From positions 310,001 through 374,000 of the forward strand of contig NZ_JAIUGX010000004.1 of NCBI RefSeq assembly GCF_020164785.1: 64,000 nucleotides of DNA. The letters run 5' to 3'. Below are positions 56,999 through 64,000 of the stretch, in pieces. Every line of letters begins with the position of its first letter. Position 1 is the stretch's first letter. The position numbers were made by a program, and so were the translations under genes. Origin of the DNA: Mesorhizobium sp. ES1-1. GTDB taxonomy: Bacteria > Pseudomonadota > Alphaproteobacteria > Rhizobiales > Rhizobiaceae. Below the pieces are notes generated by a model that worked only from the letters and a program-made list of their open reading frames with translations, ran no database searches and was not told where the DNA came from.

Positions 56999-57327
56999 TC
57001 CGGCGTCACTCTAGGCGTGATTGAGCGAGGTTCGAGTTTGATTCCGCGCCATGATAGCAGGGTTCTGCCGTGTGGCGTGTCAGCAGACAAAGTGGAGGAC
57101 GAAATGAAGGAAATCAAACAGGAGGCGATCGCACCAGTTTTGCCGCGACATGCAGTCCAGCGCGTCGTTTTTGAACAAGGTTTGACTTGCTTCGCTGGAA
57201 GCGCTGCGCTAACCCTCGCCGCGTTGCAGCGTAGGCCCTAAAACGCTTCGGCGGTTAAACTGTCACGCTTCCGCATCAGGGTCCGGTGCTGTAATCAATT
57301 CGGATTGGCGCCAACAGAAAGCCGAGC
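56999..57327. other. intergenic region upstream of nuoA
   Basis: It separates the glycosylase (minus) from nuoA (plus) and must contain the nuo promoter. TTGACT at 57182-57187 is a fair -35 with no clear -10 partner. A short ORF with a strong SD lies at 57104-57241 and is listed apart. Confidence 0.4.
57104..57241 (+). CDS. possible 45-residue ORF upstream of nuoA
   Basis: It starts MKEIKQEAIAPVLPRHAVQR and ends LAALQRRP. GGAGG sits 5 nt before ATG 57104, an unusually good ribosome site. No family is recognised, and no hydrophobic or metal motif is evident. It may be a real small gene or a chance ORF in the nuo leader. Confidence 0.3.
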   Translation: MKEIKQEAIAPVLPRHAVQRVVFEQGLTCFAGSAALTLAALQRRP

Positions 57328-57693
57328 ATGAACGCACTTCTCAGTTCGTACCTGCCCATCGTCCTATTCATCGGCGTGGCGCTGGTTGTCGGCCTCGCGC
57401 TGCTGGTGGCGCCCTTTCTGGTGGCCTACCGCAATCCAGACCCCGAAAAGCTTTCCGCCTACGAATGTGGCTTCAACTCGTTCGACGACGCCCGCATGAA
57501 GTTCGATATCCGGTTCTACCTGGTGTCGATCCTATTCATCATCTTCGATCTGGAAGTGGCCTTCCTATTTCCCTGGGCGGTGTCGTTCTCGAAGATCGGA
57601 ATGCTCGGTTTCTGGTCGATGATGGTATTTCTGGCGGTGCTGACCATCGGCTTCGCCTATGAATGGAAAAAAGGAGCGCTGGAATGGGATTGA
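57328..57693 (+). CDS. nuoA: NADH-quinone oxidoreductase subunit A
   Basis: 121 residues with three membrane helices. A membrane-arm subunit of complex I next to the quinone site. The conserved loop [21 protein letters not shown] (in two parts, about residues 39-59) carries the family Cys. It opens the nuo operon; nuoB starts within its last codons. Confidence 0.95.
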   Translation: MNALLSSYLPIVLFIGVALVVGLALLVAPFLVAYRNPDPEKLSAYECGFNSFDDARMKFDIRFYLVSILFIIFDLEVAFLFPWAVSFSKIGMLGFWSMMVFLAVLTIGFAYEWKKGALEWD

Positions 57694-58265
57694 ACGATAG
57701 TTCAGGCACCCTCGTCGCGCCGAAGCCGAAGGGCATCATCGATCCCAACACCGGCAGGCCGGTGGGGGCCGATGACCCCTTCTTCCTCGAAATCAACGAC
57801 GAACTGGCCGACAAGGGTTTCCTGGTCACCTCGACCGAAGCGCTTATCACCTGGGCGCGCAGCGGTTCGCTGATGTTCATGACCTTCGGTCTGGCCTGCT
57901 GCGCCGTCGAGATGATCCACACTTCGATGCCGCGCTATGACTCGGAGCGGTTCGGCGTGGCGCCGCGTGCCTCGCCGCGCCAGTCCGACATCATGATCGT
58001 CGCCGGCACGCTGACCAACAAGATGGCGCCGGCGCTGCGCAAGGTCTACGACCAGATGCCGGAGCCGCGCTACGTCATCTCGATGGGCTCCTGCGCCAAT
58101 GGCGGCGGCTACTATCATTATTCATATTCGGTGGTGCGCGGCTGCGACCGTATCGTTCCGGTCGACATCTATGTTCCCGGCTGTCCGCCGAGCGCCGAAG
58201 CGCTGCTTTACGGCATTCTTCTGCTGCAGAAGAAGATCCGCCGCACCGGCACGATCGAACGGTAA
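57684..58265 (+). CDS. nuoB: NADH-quinone oxidoreductase subunit B
   Basis: 193 residues. It carries cluster N2, the last Fe-S centre before quinone. The ligands are seen in [10 protein letters not shown] (two adjacent cysteines), [11 protein letters not shown] and [14 protein letters not shown] 57684 overlaps the nuoA stop by 10 nt and has AAGGAG upstream; an earlier in-frame ATG at 57663 would overlap more. Confidence 0.95.
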   Translation: MGLNDSSGTLVAPKPKGIIDPNTGRPVGADDPFFLEINDELADKGFLVTSTEALITWARSGSLMFMTFGLACCAVEMIHTSMPRYDSERFGVAPRASPRQSDIMIVAGTLTNKMAPALRKVYDQMPEPRYVISMGSCANGGGYYHYSYSVVRGCDRIVPVDIYVPGCPPSAEALLYGILLLQKKIRRTGTIER

Positions 58266-58269
58266 ATCC

Positions 58270-58872
58270 ATGACCGCATCTCCGAGCGAACTGTCGACCT
58301 ATATCGGCGAGAAGCTGATCGGCCGCGTCCATGACGCCGATATCGCCTATGGCGAGTTGACCATGCATGTCGACGCGCGCGACCTGGTCGAGGTCGTCAC
58401 TTTCCTGCGCGACGATGCGCGCTGCCAGTTCATCTCCATCATCGATGTCTGCGGAGCCGATTATCCGTCGCGGGCTAGGCGTTTCGACGTCGTCTACCAC
58501 CTCCTGTCGCCGAAGCAGAATGCGCGCATCAGGCTCAAGCTTCAGGCCGACGAGGAGACCGTGGTGCCGTCGATCACGGACGTGTTTCCCGGCGCCGACT
58601 GGTTCGAGCGCGAGACATACGATCTCTACGGCGTATTGTTCTCGGGCCATCCCGATCTGCGCCGTCTGCTGACCGATTACGGTTTCGAAGGCCACCCGCT
58701 GCGCAAGGATTTCCCGCTGACCGGTTTCGTCGAGCTTCGCTACGATGATGAGGCCAAGCGCGTGATCTACGAGCCGGTGGAGCTCAAGCAGGAATTCCGC
58801 AATTTCGATTTTCTCTCGCCTTGGGAAGGGACGGATTATGTCCTGCCGGGCGATGAGAAAGCCAAACAGTGA
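58270..58872 (+). CDS. nuoC: NADH-quinone oxidoreductase subunit C
   Basis: 200 residues. A peripheral-arm subunit without cofactors. The family signature is [21 protein letters not shown] (two parts, near residue 116), ending [16 protein letters not shown] 58270 follows nuoB by 4 nt. Its stop TGA is the first triplet of the heptamer array that precedes the four-helix-bundle ORF. Confidence 0.95.
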   Translation: MTASPSELSTYIGEKLIGRVHDADIAYGELTMHVDARDLVEVVTFLRDDARCQFISIIDVCGADYPSRARRFDVVYHLLSPKQNARIRLKLQADEETVVPSITDVFPGADWFERETYDLYGVLFSGHPDLRRLLTDYGFEGHPLRKDFPLTGFVELRYDDEAKRVIYEPVELKQEFRNFDFLSPWEGTDYVLPGDEKAKQ

Positions 58873-58897
58873 TTGGTGAATAGTGAATGGTGAATGG
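58870..58897. repeat. left heptamer array (TGAATGG type)
   Basis: Four head-to-tail heptamers: TGATTGG, TGAATAG, TGAATGG, TGAATGG. The first contains the nuoC stop and the last contains the ATG of the next ORF. The inverted counterpart is at 59278-59312. Confidence 0.85.
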
Positions 58898-59277
58898 ACA
58901 AAACGCCGGAAGCTATAAGGGATTATCGCGATCTCATCGTCTGGCAGGAGGCGATGGATATCGCCGAGTCCGTTTACGCTTTAACGCGTGGGTTTCCGCG
59001 CGAGGAAATGTACGGAATGGCGGCTCAGATGCGGCGATGCGCTGCTTCTGTACCTGCGAACATTGCGGAAGGATTCGGCCGCGCTCAGAGGCGACCGTTT
59101 ATTCAATTCCTTCGTATTGCGCAGGGCTCATTAAAGGAACTCGAAACGCATACAATGCTCTGTGGACGCGTGGGGCTCTTGTCCAAGGAGCAGGCCGCAA
59201 GTCTGGAACCGGGCTTCACCCGGTTGGGCAAAAGGCTAGTTTCGTTCGTTCGATCGCTCGAGGGAGAGCGCGAATGA
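58894..59277 (+). CDS. four-helix-bundle protein (23S rRNA IVP/S23 family), intercalated in the nuo operon
   Basis: 127 residues: a four-helix bundle of the family first seen as ORFs in 23S rRNA intervening sequences, related to the Avd protein of diversity-generating retroelements. Diagnostic stretches are YRDLIVWQEAMDIAESVY, MRRCAASVPANIAEGFGR and FLRIAQGSLKELET. Function is unknown, possibly nucleic-acid binding. It sits between nuoC and nuoD, where complex I operons normally have no gene, and inverted heptamer arrays bound it exactly. The only SD is a weak GGTGA. Confidence 0.9.
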   Translation: MDKTPEAIRDYRDLIVWQEAMDIAESVYALTRGFPREEMYGMAAQMRRCAASVPANIAEGFGRAQRRPFIQFLRIAQGSLKELETHTMLCGRVGLLSKEQAASLEPGFTRLGKRLVSFVRSLEGERE

Positions 59278-59312
59278 CCATTCACCATTCACAATTGACC
59301 ATTCACTATTCG
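59278..59312. repeat. right heptamer array (inverted)
   Basis: Five heptamers: CCATTCA, CCATTCA, CAATTGA, CCATTCA, CTATTCG, the complements of the left array type. It begins directly after the stop of the four-helix-bundle ORF and ends 13 bp before nuoD. Confidence 0.85.
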
Positions 59313-59325
59313 CCAAGGGCGATCC

Positions 59326-60516
59326 ATGGCTGAGACCTCCGTCCGCAATTTCAACATCAATTTCGGCCCGCAGCATCCGGCGGCGCACGGTGTCTTGCGG
59401 CTTGTGCTGGAGCTGGATGGGGAGGTCGTCGATCGCGTCGATCCGCATATCGGGCTCTTGCATCGCGGCACGGAAAAGCTGATCGAAAACAAGACCTATC
59501 TGCAGGCGTTGCCCTATCTCGACCGGCTCGACTATTGCGCGCCGATGAGCCAGGAGCACGCCTTCGCGCTCGCCACCGAGCGCCTGCTTGGCATCGAAGT
59601 GCCAAGGCGCGGCCAACTGATCCGCGTGCTTTACTGCGAGATCAGCCGCATCATGTCGCACATCCTCAACGTGACGACGCAGGCGCTGGACATCGGTGCA
59701 TTGACGCCGCCGCTTTGGGGCTTTGTCGAACGCGAAAAGCTGATGGTGTTCTACGAGCGCGCCTCCGGCTCGCGCATGCACGCAGCCTATTTCCGCCCCG
59801 GTGGCGTGCATCAGGATTTGCCTCGCCAACTGGTCGAGGACATCGGCAAGTGGATCGATCCGTTCCTCAAGTCGCTCGACGATCTCGACAGGCTGCTGAC
59901 CGGTAACCGCATCTTCAAGCAACGCAACGTCGATATCGGCATCGTATCGCTGGCGGACGCTTGGGCGTGGGGCTTTTCTGGCGTCATGGTGCGCGGATCG
60001 GGGGCCGCGTGGGACCTGCGCAAATCGCAGCCCTATGAATGCTATACGGAGATGGATTTCGACATTCCGGTCGGCAAGAACGGCGACTGCTACGATCGCT
60101 ATCTCGTGCGTATGGAAGAGATGCGGCAGTCGGCGCGGATCATGCGCCAGTGCGTCGACCTTCTGCTCGGCAAGGATAGTACCGGACCGGTATCCAACCT
60201 GGACGGCAAGGTGGTTCCGCCGAAACGCGCGGCGATGAAGCGCTCGATGGAGGCGCTGATCCACCACTTCAAGCTCTACACCGAGGGTTACCGCGTACCG
60301 GCCGGCGAGGTCTATGCTGCCGTCGAGGCGCCCAAGGGCGAATTCGGCGTCTACATGGTCTCCGACGGCACCAACAAGCCGTATCGCTGCAAGCTGCGCG
60401 CGCCGGGTTTCGCGCATCTGCAAGCCATGGACTTCCTGTGCCGGGGCCACATGCTGGCCGACGTCACCGCCGTTCTCGGCTCCCTCGACATCGTGTTTGG
60501 TGAGGTCGATCGTTAA
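59326..60516 (+). CDS. nuoD: NADH-quinone oxidoreductase subunit D
   Basis: 396 residues. The 49-kDa subunit that forms the quinone pocket with Nuo[19 protein letters not shown] has the His residues of the quinone site, and the HRGTEKLIE and DFVDPFLKS-type regions follow. AAGGGCG serves as SD, just outside the heptamer array. Its stop TAA is directly followed by the nuoE ATG. Confidence 0.96.
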   Translation: MAETSVRNFNINFGPQHPAAHGVLRLVLELDGEVVDRVDPHIGLLHRGTEKLIENKTYLQALPYLDRLDYCAPMSQEHAFALATERLLGIEVPRRGQLIRVLYCEISRIMSHILNVTTQALDIGALTPPLWGFVEREKLMVFYERASGSRMHAAYFRPGGVHQDLPRQLVEDIGKWIDPFLKSLDDLDRLLTGNRIFKQRNVDIGIVSLADAWAWGFSGVMVRGSGAAWDLRKSQPYECYTEMDFDIPVGKNGDCYDRYLVRMEEMRQSARIMRQCVDLLLGKDSTGPVSNLDGKVVPPKRAAMKRSMEALIHHFKLYTEGYRVPAGEVYAAVEAPKGEFGVYMVSDGTNKPYRCKLRAPGFAHLQAMDFLCRGHMLADVTAVLGSLDIVFGEVDR

Positions 60517-61494
60517 ATGTCAGTCCGCCGTCTCGCAGAAGCCAGCGTCCAGCCAGCCTCCTTCGCCTTCAACCGGGCGAATGCGGCGGCGGCGAAGCAA
60601 TGGATCAAGAAATACCCGAAGGGCCGGGAACAGTCGGCCATCATCCCGCTTCTGATGATCGCGCAGGAGCAGGAAGGTTGGGTGACGAAGGCGGCGATCG
60701 AGACGATCTCCGACATGCTCGGCATGCCGCGGATCCGCGGGCTCGAGGTCGCGACCTTCTACACGCAATACCAGCTCAATCCGGTCGGCACGCGCGCGCA
60801 TATCCAGGTCTGCGGCACCACGCCCTGCATGCTGCGCGGCTCGGAAGCGCTGATGGACGTCTGCCGTTCCAAGATCCATCACGACCAGTTCCACACCAAC
60901 GACGCGGGCACGCTGTCGTGGGAAGAGGTCGAATGTCTCGGCGCCTGCGTCAACGCGCCCATGGTTATGATCTTCAAGGACACGTTCGAAGACCTGACGC
61001 CGGAACGGCTGGCCGAGATCATCGATCTTTATGATGCCGGCAAGGGCGCGTCGGTCAATCCGGGGCCGCAGAATGGCCGTACCACGTCGGAGCCGATCAC
61101 CGGCTTGACGACGCTGACCAGTGAAAAGGCGATCCTCAAGGCTACGCGCGACGAGGAAGCCGCTGCTGCCAGCAGGGCTGCCCAGGCCGCTGCGCCGGCG
61201 GATCCAGCTGCCTCTGCCGGCACCGAGGCCGCTGCCGCGCCGTCCAACGCCGGCAAGCCGAGGACCACCGCGGTTGAAACCGACCCAACCTTGAAGTCGC
61301 CTTCGGCGGCCAAGGTGGCGCCGGCGGATGAGAAGGCGGTCAGCGCATCGGCGCCTGGGCATTCGGCAGCCAATGCCAATATGACCTCTCCCGAAGTCGA
61401 AGTGGTCTCCAAGCAGCGTACCGGGCCGACGACGAGGGCTGAAGTCGTGCCCGGCGGCGTCGGGGACGACAAAAACGGCAAGAAGCCGGTCTGA
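60517..61494 (+). CDS. nuoE: NADH-quinone oxidoreductase subunit E with Ala-rich tail
   Basis: 325 residues; the conserved 24-kDa domain is only the first 175. It binds 2Fe-2S cluster N1a through CGTTPCMLRG and ECLGACVNAP. The remaining 150 residues are an Ala/Pro/Thr-rich, low-complexity extension seen in rhizobial NuoE. ATG 60517 abuts the nuoD stop. Confidence 0.95.
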   Translation: MSVRRLAEASVQPASFAFNRANAAAAKQWIKKYPKGREQSAIIPLLMIAQEQEGWVTKAAIETISDMLGMPRIRGLEVATFYTQYQLNPVGTRAHIQVCGTTPCMLRGSEALMDVCRSKIHHDQFHTNDAGTLSWEEVECLGACVNAPMVMIFKDTFEDLTPERLAEIIDLYDAGKGASVNPGPQNGRTTSEPITGLTTLTSEKAILKATRDEEAAAASRAAQAAAPADPAASAGTEAAAAPSNAGKPRTTAVETDPTLKSPSAAKVAPADEKAVSASAPGHSAANANMTSPEVEVVSKQRTGPTTRAEVVPGGVGDDKNGKKPV

Positions 61495-61503
61495 GGAAGA
61501 AAC

Positions 61504-62808
61504 ATGCTTCAGGACAGAGACCGCATCTTCAACAATATCTACGGCCGCTTCGACCGGTCGCTGGCAGGTGCCATGTCGCGCGGCGCCTGGGACAACACGC
61601 CGGGCATCATCGCCAAGGGGCGCGACTGGATCGTCAACGAGATGAAGGCATCGGGCCTGCGCGGCCGTGGCGGCGCCGGCTTTCCGACCGGGCTGAAATG
61701 GTCGTTCATGCCAAAGCAGAGCGACGGGCGGCCGAGCTATCTCGTCATCAATGCCGACGAATCCGAGCCCGGCACCTGCAAGGACCGCGACATCCTGCGG
61801 CACGACCCGCACACGCTGGTCGAAGGCGCGCTGATCGCGGGCTTCGCCATGGGCGCCATTGCCGCCTACATCTATGTGCGCGGCGAATTCATCCGCGAGC
61901 GCGAGGCGTTGCAGCGGGCCATCGACGAGGCCTATGAGGCGAAGCTGATCGGCAAGGGCAATACGTCTGGCTATGATTTCGACATCTACATGCATCATGG
62001 CGCCGGCGCCTATATTTGCGGCGAGGAGACGGCGCTGCTCGAAAGCCTCGAAGGCAAGAAGGGTCAGCCCAGGCTGAAGCCGCCATTCCCGGCCAATGTC
62101 GGCCTCTATGGCTGCCCGACCACCGTCAACAATGTCGAATCCATCGCGGTGGCGCCGACCATCCTGCGTCGTGGCGCGGCCTGGTTTTCGTCCTTCGGCA
62201 GGCCCAACAATGTCGGCACCAAGCTGTTCTGCATCTCGGGTCACGTCAACAATCCGTGCACCGTCGAAGAAGCCATGTCGATCCCGTTCCGCGAGTTGAT
62301 CGAGACGCATTGCGGCGGCATTCGCGGCGGTTGGGACAATCTGCTGGCGGTGATCCCGGGCGGCGCTTCGGTGCCGCTGGTCCCTGCCGAACAGATCATT
62401 GACGCGCCGATGGATTTCGATGCGCTGCGCGATCTCAAATCCGGCCTCGGCACCGCGGCCGTCATCGTCATGGACAAGTCCACCGATATCGTCAAAGCCA
62501 TCGCGCGCTTGTCCTACTTCTACAAGCACGAGAGCTGCGGCCAATGCACGCCGTGCCGCGAAGGCACCGGCTGGATGTGGCGGGTGATGGAGCGGCTTGT
62601 GCGCGGCGAGGCGCAGAAGCGCGAGATCGACATGCTGCTCGACGTCACCAAGCAGATCGAGGGCCATACGATCTGCGCGCTGGGCGATGCGGCGGCTTGG
62701 CCAATCCAGGGCCTGATGCGGCATTTCCGCGGCGAGGTGGAGCGCCGCATCGACGAGTTTTCGCGCAACGCGCACCGGGCCGAGCCCGTGCTGGTGGCTG
62801 CGGAATAG
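61504..62808 (+). CDS. nuoF: NADH-quinone oxidoreductase subunit F
   Basis: 434 residues. The NADH-oxidising subunit with FMN and 4Fe-4S cluster N3. The NADH/FMN loop [16 protein letters not shown] is near 51-66, [14 protein letters not shown] near 175, and the cluster ligands [12 protein letters not shown] near 345. It follows nuoE by 9 bp. Confidence 0.96.
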   Translation: MLQDRDRIFNNIYGRFDRSLAGAMSRGAWDNTPGIIAKGRDWIVNEMKASGLRGRGGAGFPTGLKWSFMPKQSDGRPSYLVINADESEPGTCKDRDILRHDPHTLVEGALIAGFAMGAIAAYIYVRGEFIREREALQRAIDEAYEAKLIGKGNTSGYDFDIYMHHGAGAYICGEETALLESLEGKKGQPRLKPPFPANVGLYGCPTTVNNVESIAVAPTILRRGAAWFSSFGRPNNVGTKLFCISGHVNNPCTVEEAMSIPFRELIETHCGGIRGGWDNLLAVIPGGASVPLVPAEQIIDAPMDFDALRDLKSGLGTAAVIVMDKSTDIVKAIARLSYFYKHESCGQCTPCREGTGWMWRVMERLVRGEAQKREIDMLLDVTKQIEGHTICALGDAAAWPIQGLMRHFRGEVERRIDEFSRNAHRAEPVLVAAE

Positions 62809-62887
62809 AGACCATTCTGAACGCGGGCAAACGCCCATAAAGAGGAAGCCGGGCTGGGGCACACGAAGAAACGACTAAGGAGATCCA

Positions 62888-63562
62888 ATGTCGCCCTATT
62901 CGAAAGCCTACCCATTGTTGGCCAATCTGGACCAGATCGAGAAGATGAACCAGGACCTGATCAGGATGATGCCGAAGGAGATGGCGAGCGCCGTCAACCT
63001 TTTCGCGCATCCTGTCGCGGGTGCGGCGGCAATGTCGGCGCTCGGCATCGGCCTCGCCAACCATGCGTTCGGCGTGTGGATGGGCGCTTTCAGCGGCGCG
63101 GCGGAAGCTTCGCAGCGCATGATGCAGCCCATCGTCGACGATTTCGAGGCGCGCGCGCAGCGGGTCTCGCAGACGGCCAAGACTGCCTCCAAGGCCCGTG
63201 CGGCAACCAGGACACTTATCGCGGAGGCGCAATCCTTCGCGCAGGACGTGACGGACATGGTCGCCCGCGAGGCCGTGGAGACAGAGCGGGCGACGGCCGC
63301 GCCGGCCAAGGTGTCGCCGAGGGAATTGCGGCAGCCGATAGCCATGGATCGCCCGGCGAAGCCGTCGGACCTCAAAGCGATACCGGGCATCGGCCCGAAG
63401 CTCGAGAAGGTGCTCAACGGCCTCGGCATCTGGACCTATGCGCAGATCGCCGCATGGACGCCGGACGAGATCGCCTGGGTCGAGGATTATCTTTCGCTCA
63501 CCGGCCGGGTCGGCCGCGATGATTGGATTGCCCGGGCGGCGGCGTTGGCCGCCACGAAATGA
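62888..63562 (+). CDS. helix-hairpin-helix protein between nuoF and nuoG
   Basis: 224 residues. The first 120 are helical and phasin-like (PLLANLDQIEKMNQDLI, then a Gly/Ala helix). The C-terminus is a helix-hairpin-helix domain: DLKAIPGIGPKLEKVLNGLG and WTPDEIAWVEDYLSLTGR. The same C-terminal domain is fused to NuoE or other proteins in related bacteria, so it is likely a complex I-associated factor; its function is unknown. SD AAGGAG precedes ATG 62888. Confidence 0.8.
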   Translation: MSPYSKAYPLLANLDQIEKMNQDLIRMMPKEMASAVNLFAHPVAGAAAMSALGIGLANHAFGVWMGAFSGAAEASQRMMQPIVDDFEARAQRVSQTAKTASKARAATRTLIAEAQSFAQDVTDMVAREAVETERATAAPAKVSPRELRQPIAMDRPAKPSDLKAIPGIGPKLEKVLNGLGIWTYAQIAAWTPDEIAWVEDYLSLTGRVGRDDWIARAAALAATK

Positions 63563-63569
63563 TGAAATG

Positions 63570-63595
63570 CCGGGTGCGGCTTGTGCCGCGCCCGG
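63570..63595 (+). promoter_or_regulatory. intercistronic hairpin before nuoG
   Basis: CCGGGTGCGGC and GCCGCGCCCGG pair over 11 bp (one T-G) around loop TTGT, between the HHH gene and nuoG. It has no T-run and lies inside the operon, so it more likely affects RNA stability than ends transcription. Confidence 0.4.
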
Positions 63596-63634
63596 AAATT
63601 GAGATTGCGGGAAATCCGCAGGGGTTCGAGGCGA

Positions 63635-64000
63635 ATGGCAAAGCTCAAGGTCGACGGGAAAGAGATCACTGTACCCGACCACTACACGCTGCTGCAGGCA
63701 GCAGAGGACGCGGGCGCGGAAGTGCCGCGCTTCTGCTTCCACGAGCGGTTGTCGATCGCCGGCAATTGCCGCATGTGCCTGATCGAGGTTAAGGGCGGAC
63801 CGCCCAAGCCGCAGGCGTCCTGCGCCATGAATGTGCGCGACCTTCGTCCGGGGCCGAATGGCGAAGCGCCGGAAATCTTTACCAACACGCCGATGGTCAA
63901 GAAGGCCAGGGAAGGCGTGATGGAGTTCCTGCTGATCAACCATCCGCTGGATTGCCCGATCTGCGACCAGGGCGGCGAGTGCGACCTGCAGGACCAGGCG
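63635..64000 (+). CDS. nuoG: NADH-quinone oxidoreductase subunit G, 5' part
   Basis: 122 codons before the right edge. The N-terminal ferredoxin domain binds 2Fe-2S cluster N1b through [15 protein letters not shown] and a later Cys in ASCAMNV; the His-Cys3 site [14 protein letters not shown] for cluster N5 follows. ATG 63635 begins [14 protein letters not shown]. The molybdopterin-like remainder is outside the window. Confidence 0.95.
   Translation, partial: MAKLKVDGKEITVPDHYTLLQAAEDAGAEVPRFCFHERLSIAGNCRMCLIEVKGGPPKPQASCAMNVRDLRPGPNGEAPEIFTNTPMVKKAREGVMEFLLINHPLDCPICDQGGECDLQDQA

Noticed and set aside
58870..59312. CRISPR-like array from short repeats
   Set aside because: The repeats are 7 bp, head to tail without spacers, and inverted on the two sides of one ORF; no cas gene is present.

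Overview
The window is a 64 kb piece of a GC-rich alphaproteobacterial chromosome, most likely Mesorhizobium or a close relative in the Hyphomicrobiales. Evidence is gene content and style: an aerobic (CobG/CobN type) cobalamin cluster with a DUF1636 gene, a BA14K-family exported protein, nuo genes with a helix-hairpin-helix ORF between nuoF and nuoG, many 4-nt ATGA/GTGA gene overlaps, and rhizobial palindromic repeats. No phage, insertion sequence, integrase or CRISPR array was seen.

Layout. 1-12 kb: 3' part of a DegP/HtrA protease, a convergent GNAT-serB pair, miaA, a membrane diguanylate cyclase, a HerA-type ATPase, a flavin monooxygenase, then ilvI-ilvH behind a leader-peptide attenuator. 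12-21 kb: LysE exporter, nucleoside deaminase, two-gene RND efflux operon, a cobalt-type nitrile hydratase operon (alpha, beta, activator) and an unknown exported protein. 21-31 kb: RecD-like helicase, STAS-like protein, pdxJ, kup, an NAD-dependent reductase, the divergent qorB/HxlR pair, a broken FAD monooxygenase, a TetR regulator and ilvC. 31-39 kb: BA14K protein, endonuclease/exonuclease/phosphatase protein, NUDIX-like protein, small membrane protein, flavodoxin-fold reductase, a MacAB-like ABC exporter, a PhzF protein and tRNA-Lys(CTT).

39-56 kb: a tiny lasso-leader-like peptide gene, then the cobalamin block. A B12 riboswitch (minus strand) precedes DUF1636-cobW-cobN-cobG-cobH-cobI-cobJ; cobK lies in the opposite orientation; cobL-cobE-cobM-cobA-cobB-cobS-cobT follow. 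Together these encode most of the aerobic corrin ring pathway, the large cobaltochelatase subunit and the lower-ligand steps. 56-64 kb: a YcaQ-like DNA glycosylase, then the nuoABCDEF(G) operon of respiratory complex I, running off the right edge.

Most noteworthy: (1) palindromic elements with perfect 46-bp inverted arms sit in frame inside both cobG and cobN, adding about 50-60 residues to each enzyme; (2) a four-helix-bundle ORF bounded by inverted arrays of a TGAATGG-like heptamer sits exactly between nuoC and nuoD; (3) an orphan 31-residue peptide gene has a lasso-type YxxPxL leader and a two-cysteine core; (4) the ilvIH attenuator appears to be transcribed from a promoter placing the leader start codon almost at the RNA 5' end. 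Starts were chosen by Shine-Dalgarno (SD) sequence, overlap and family alignment from memory; no database search was possible.
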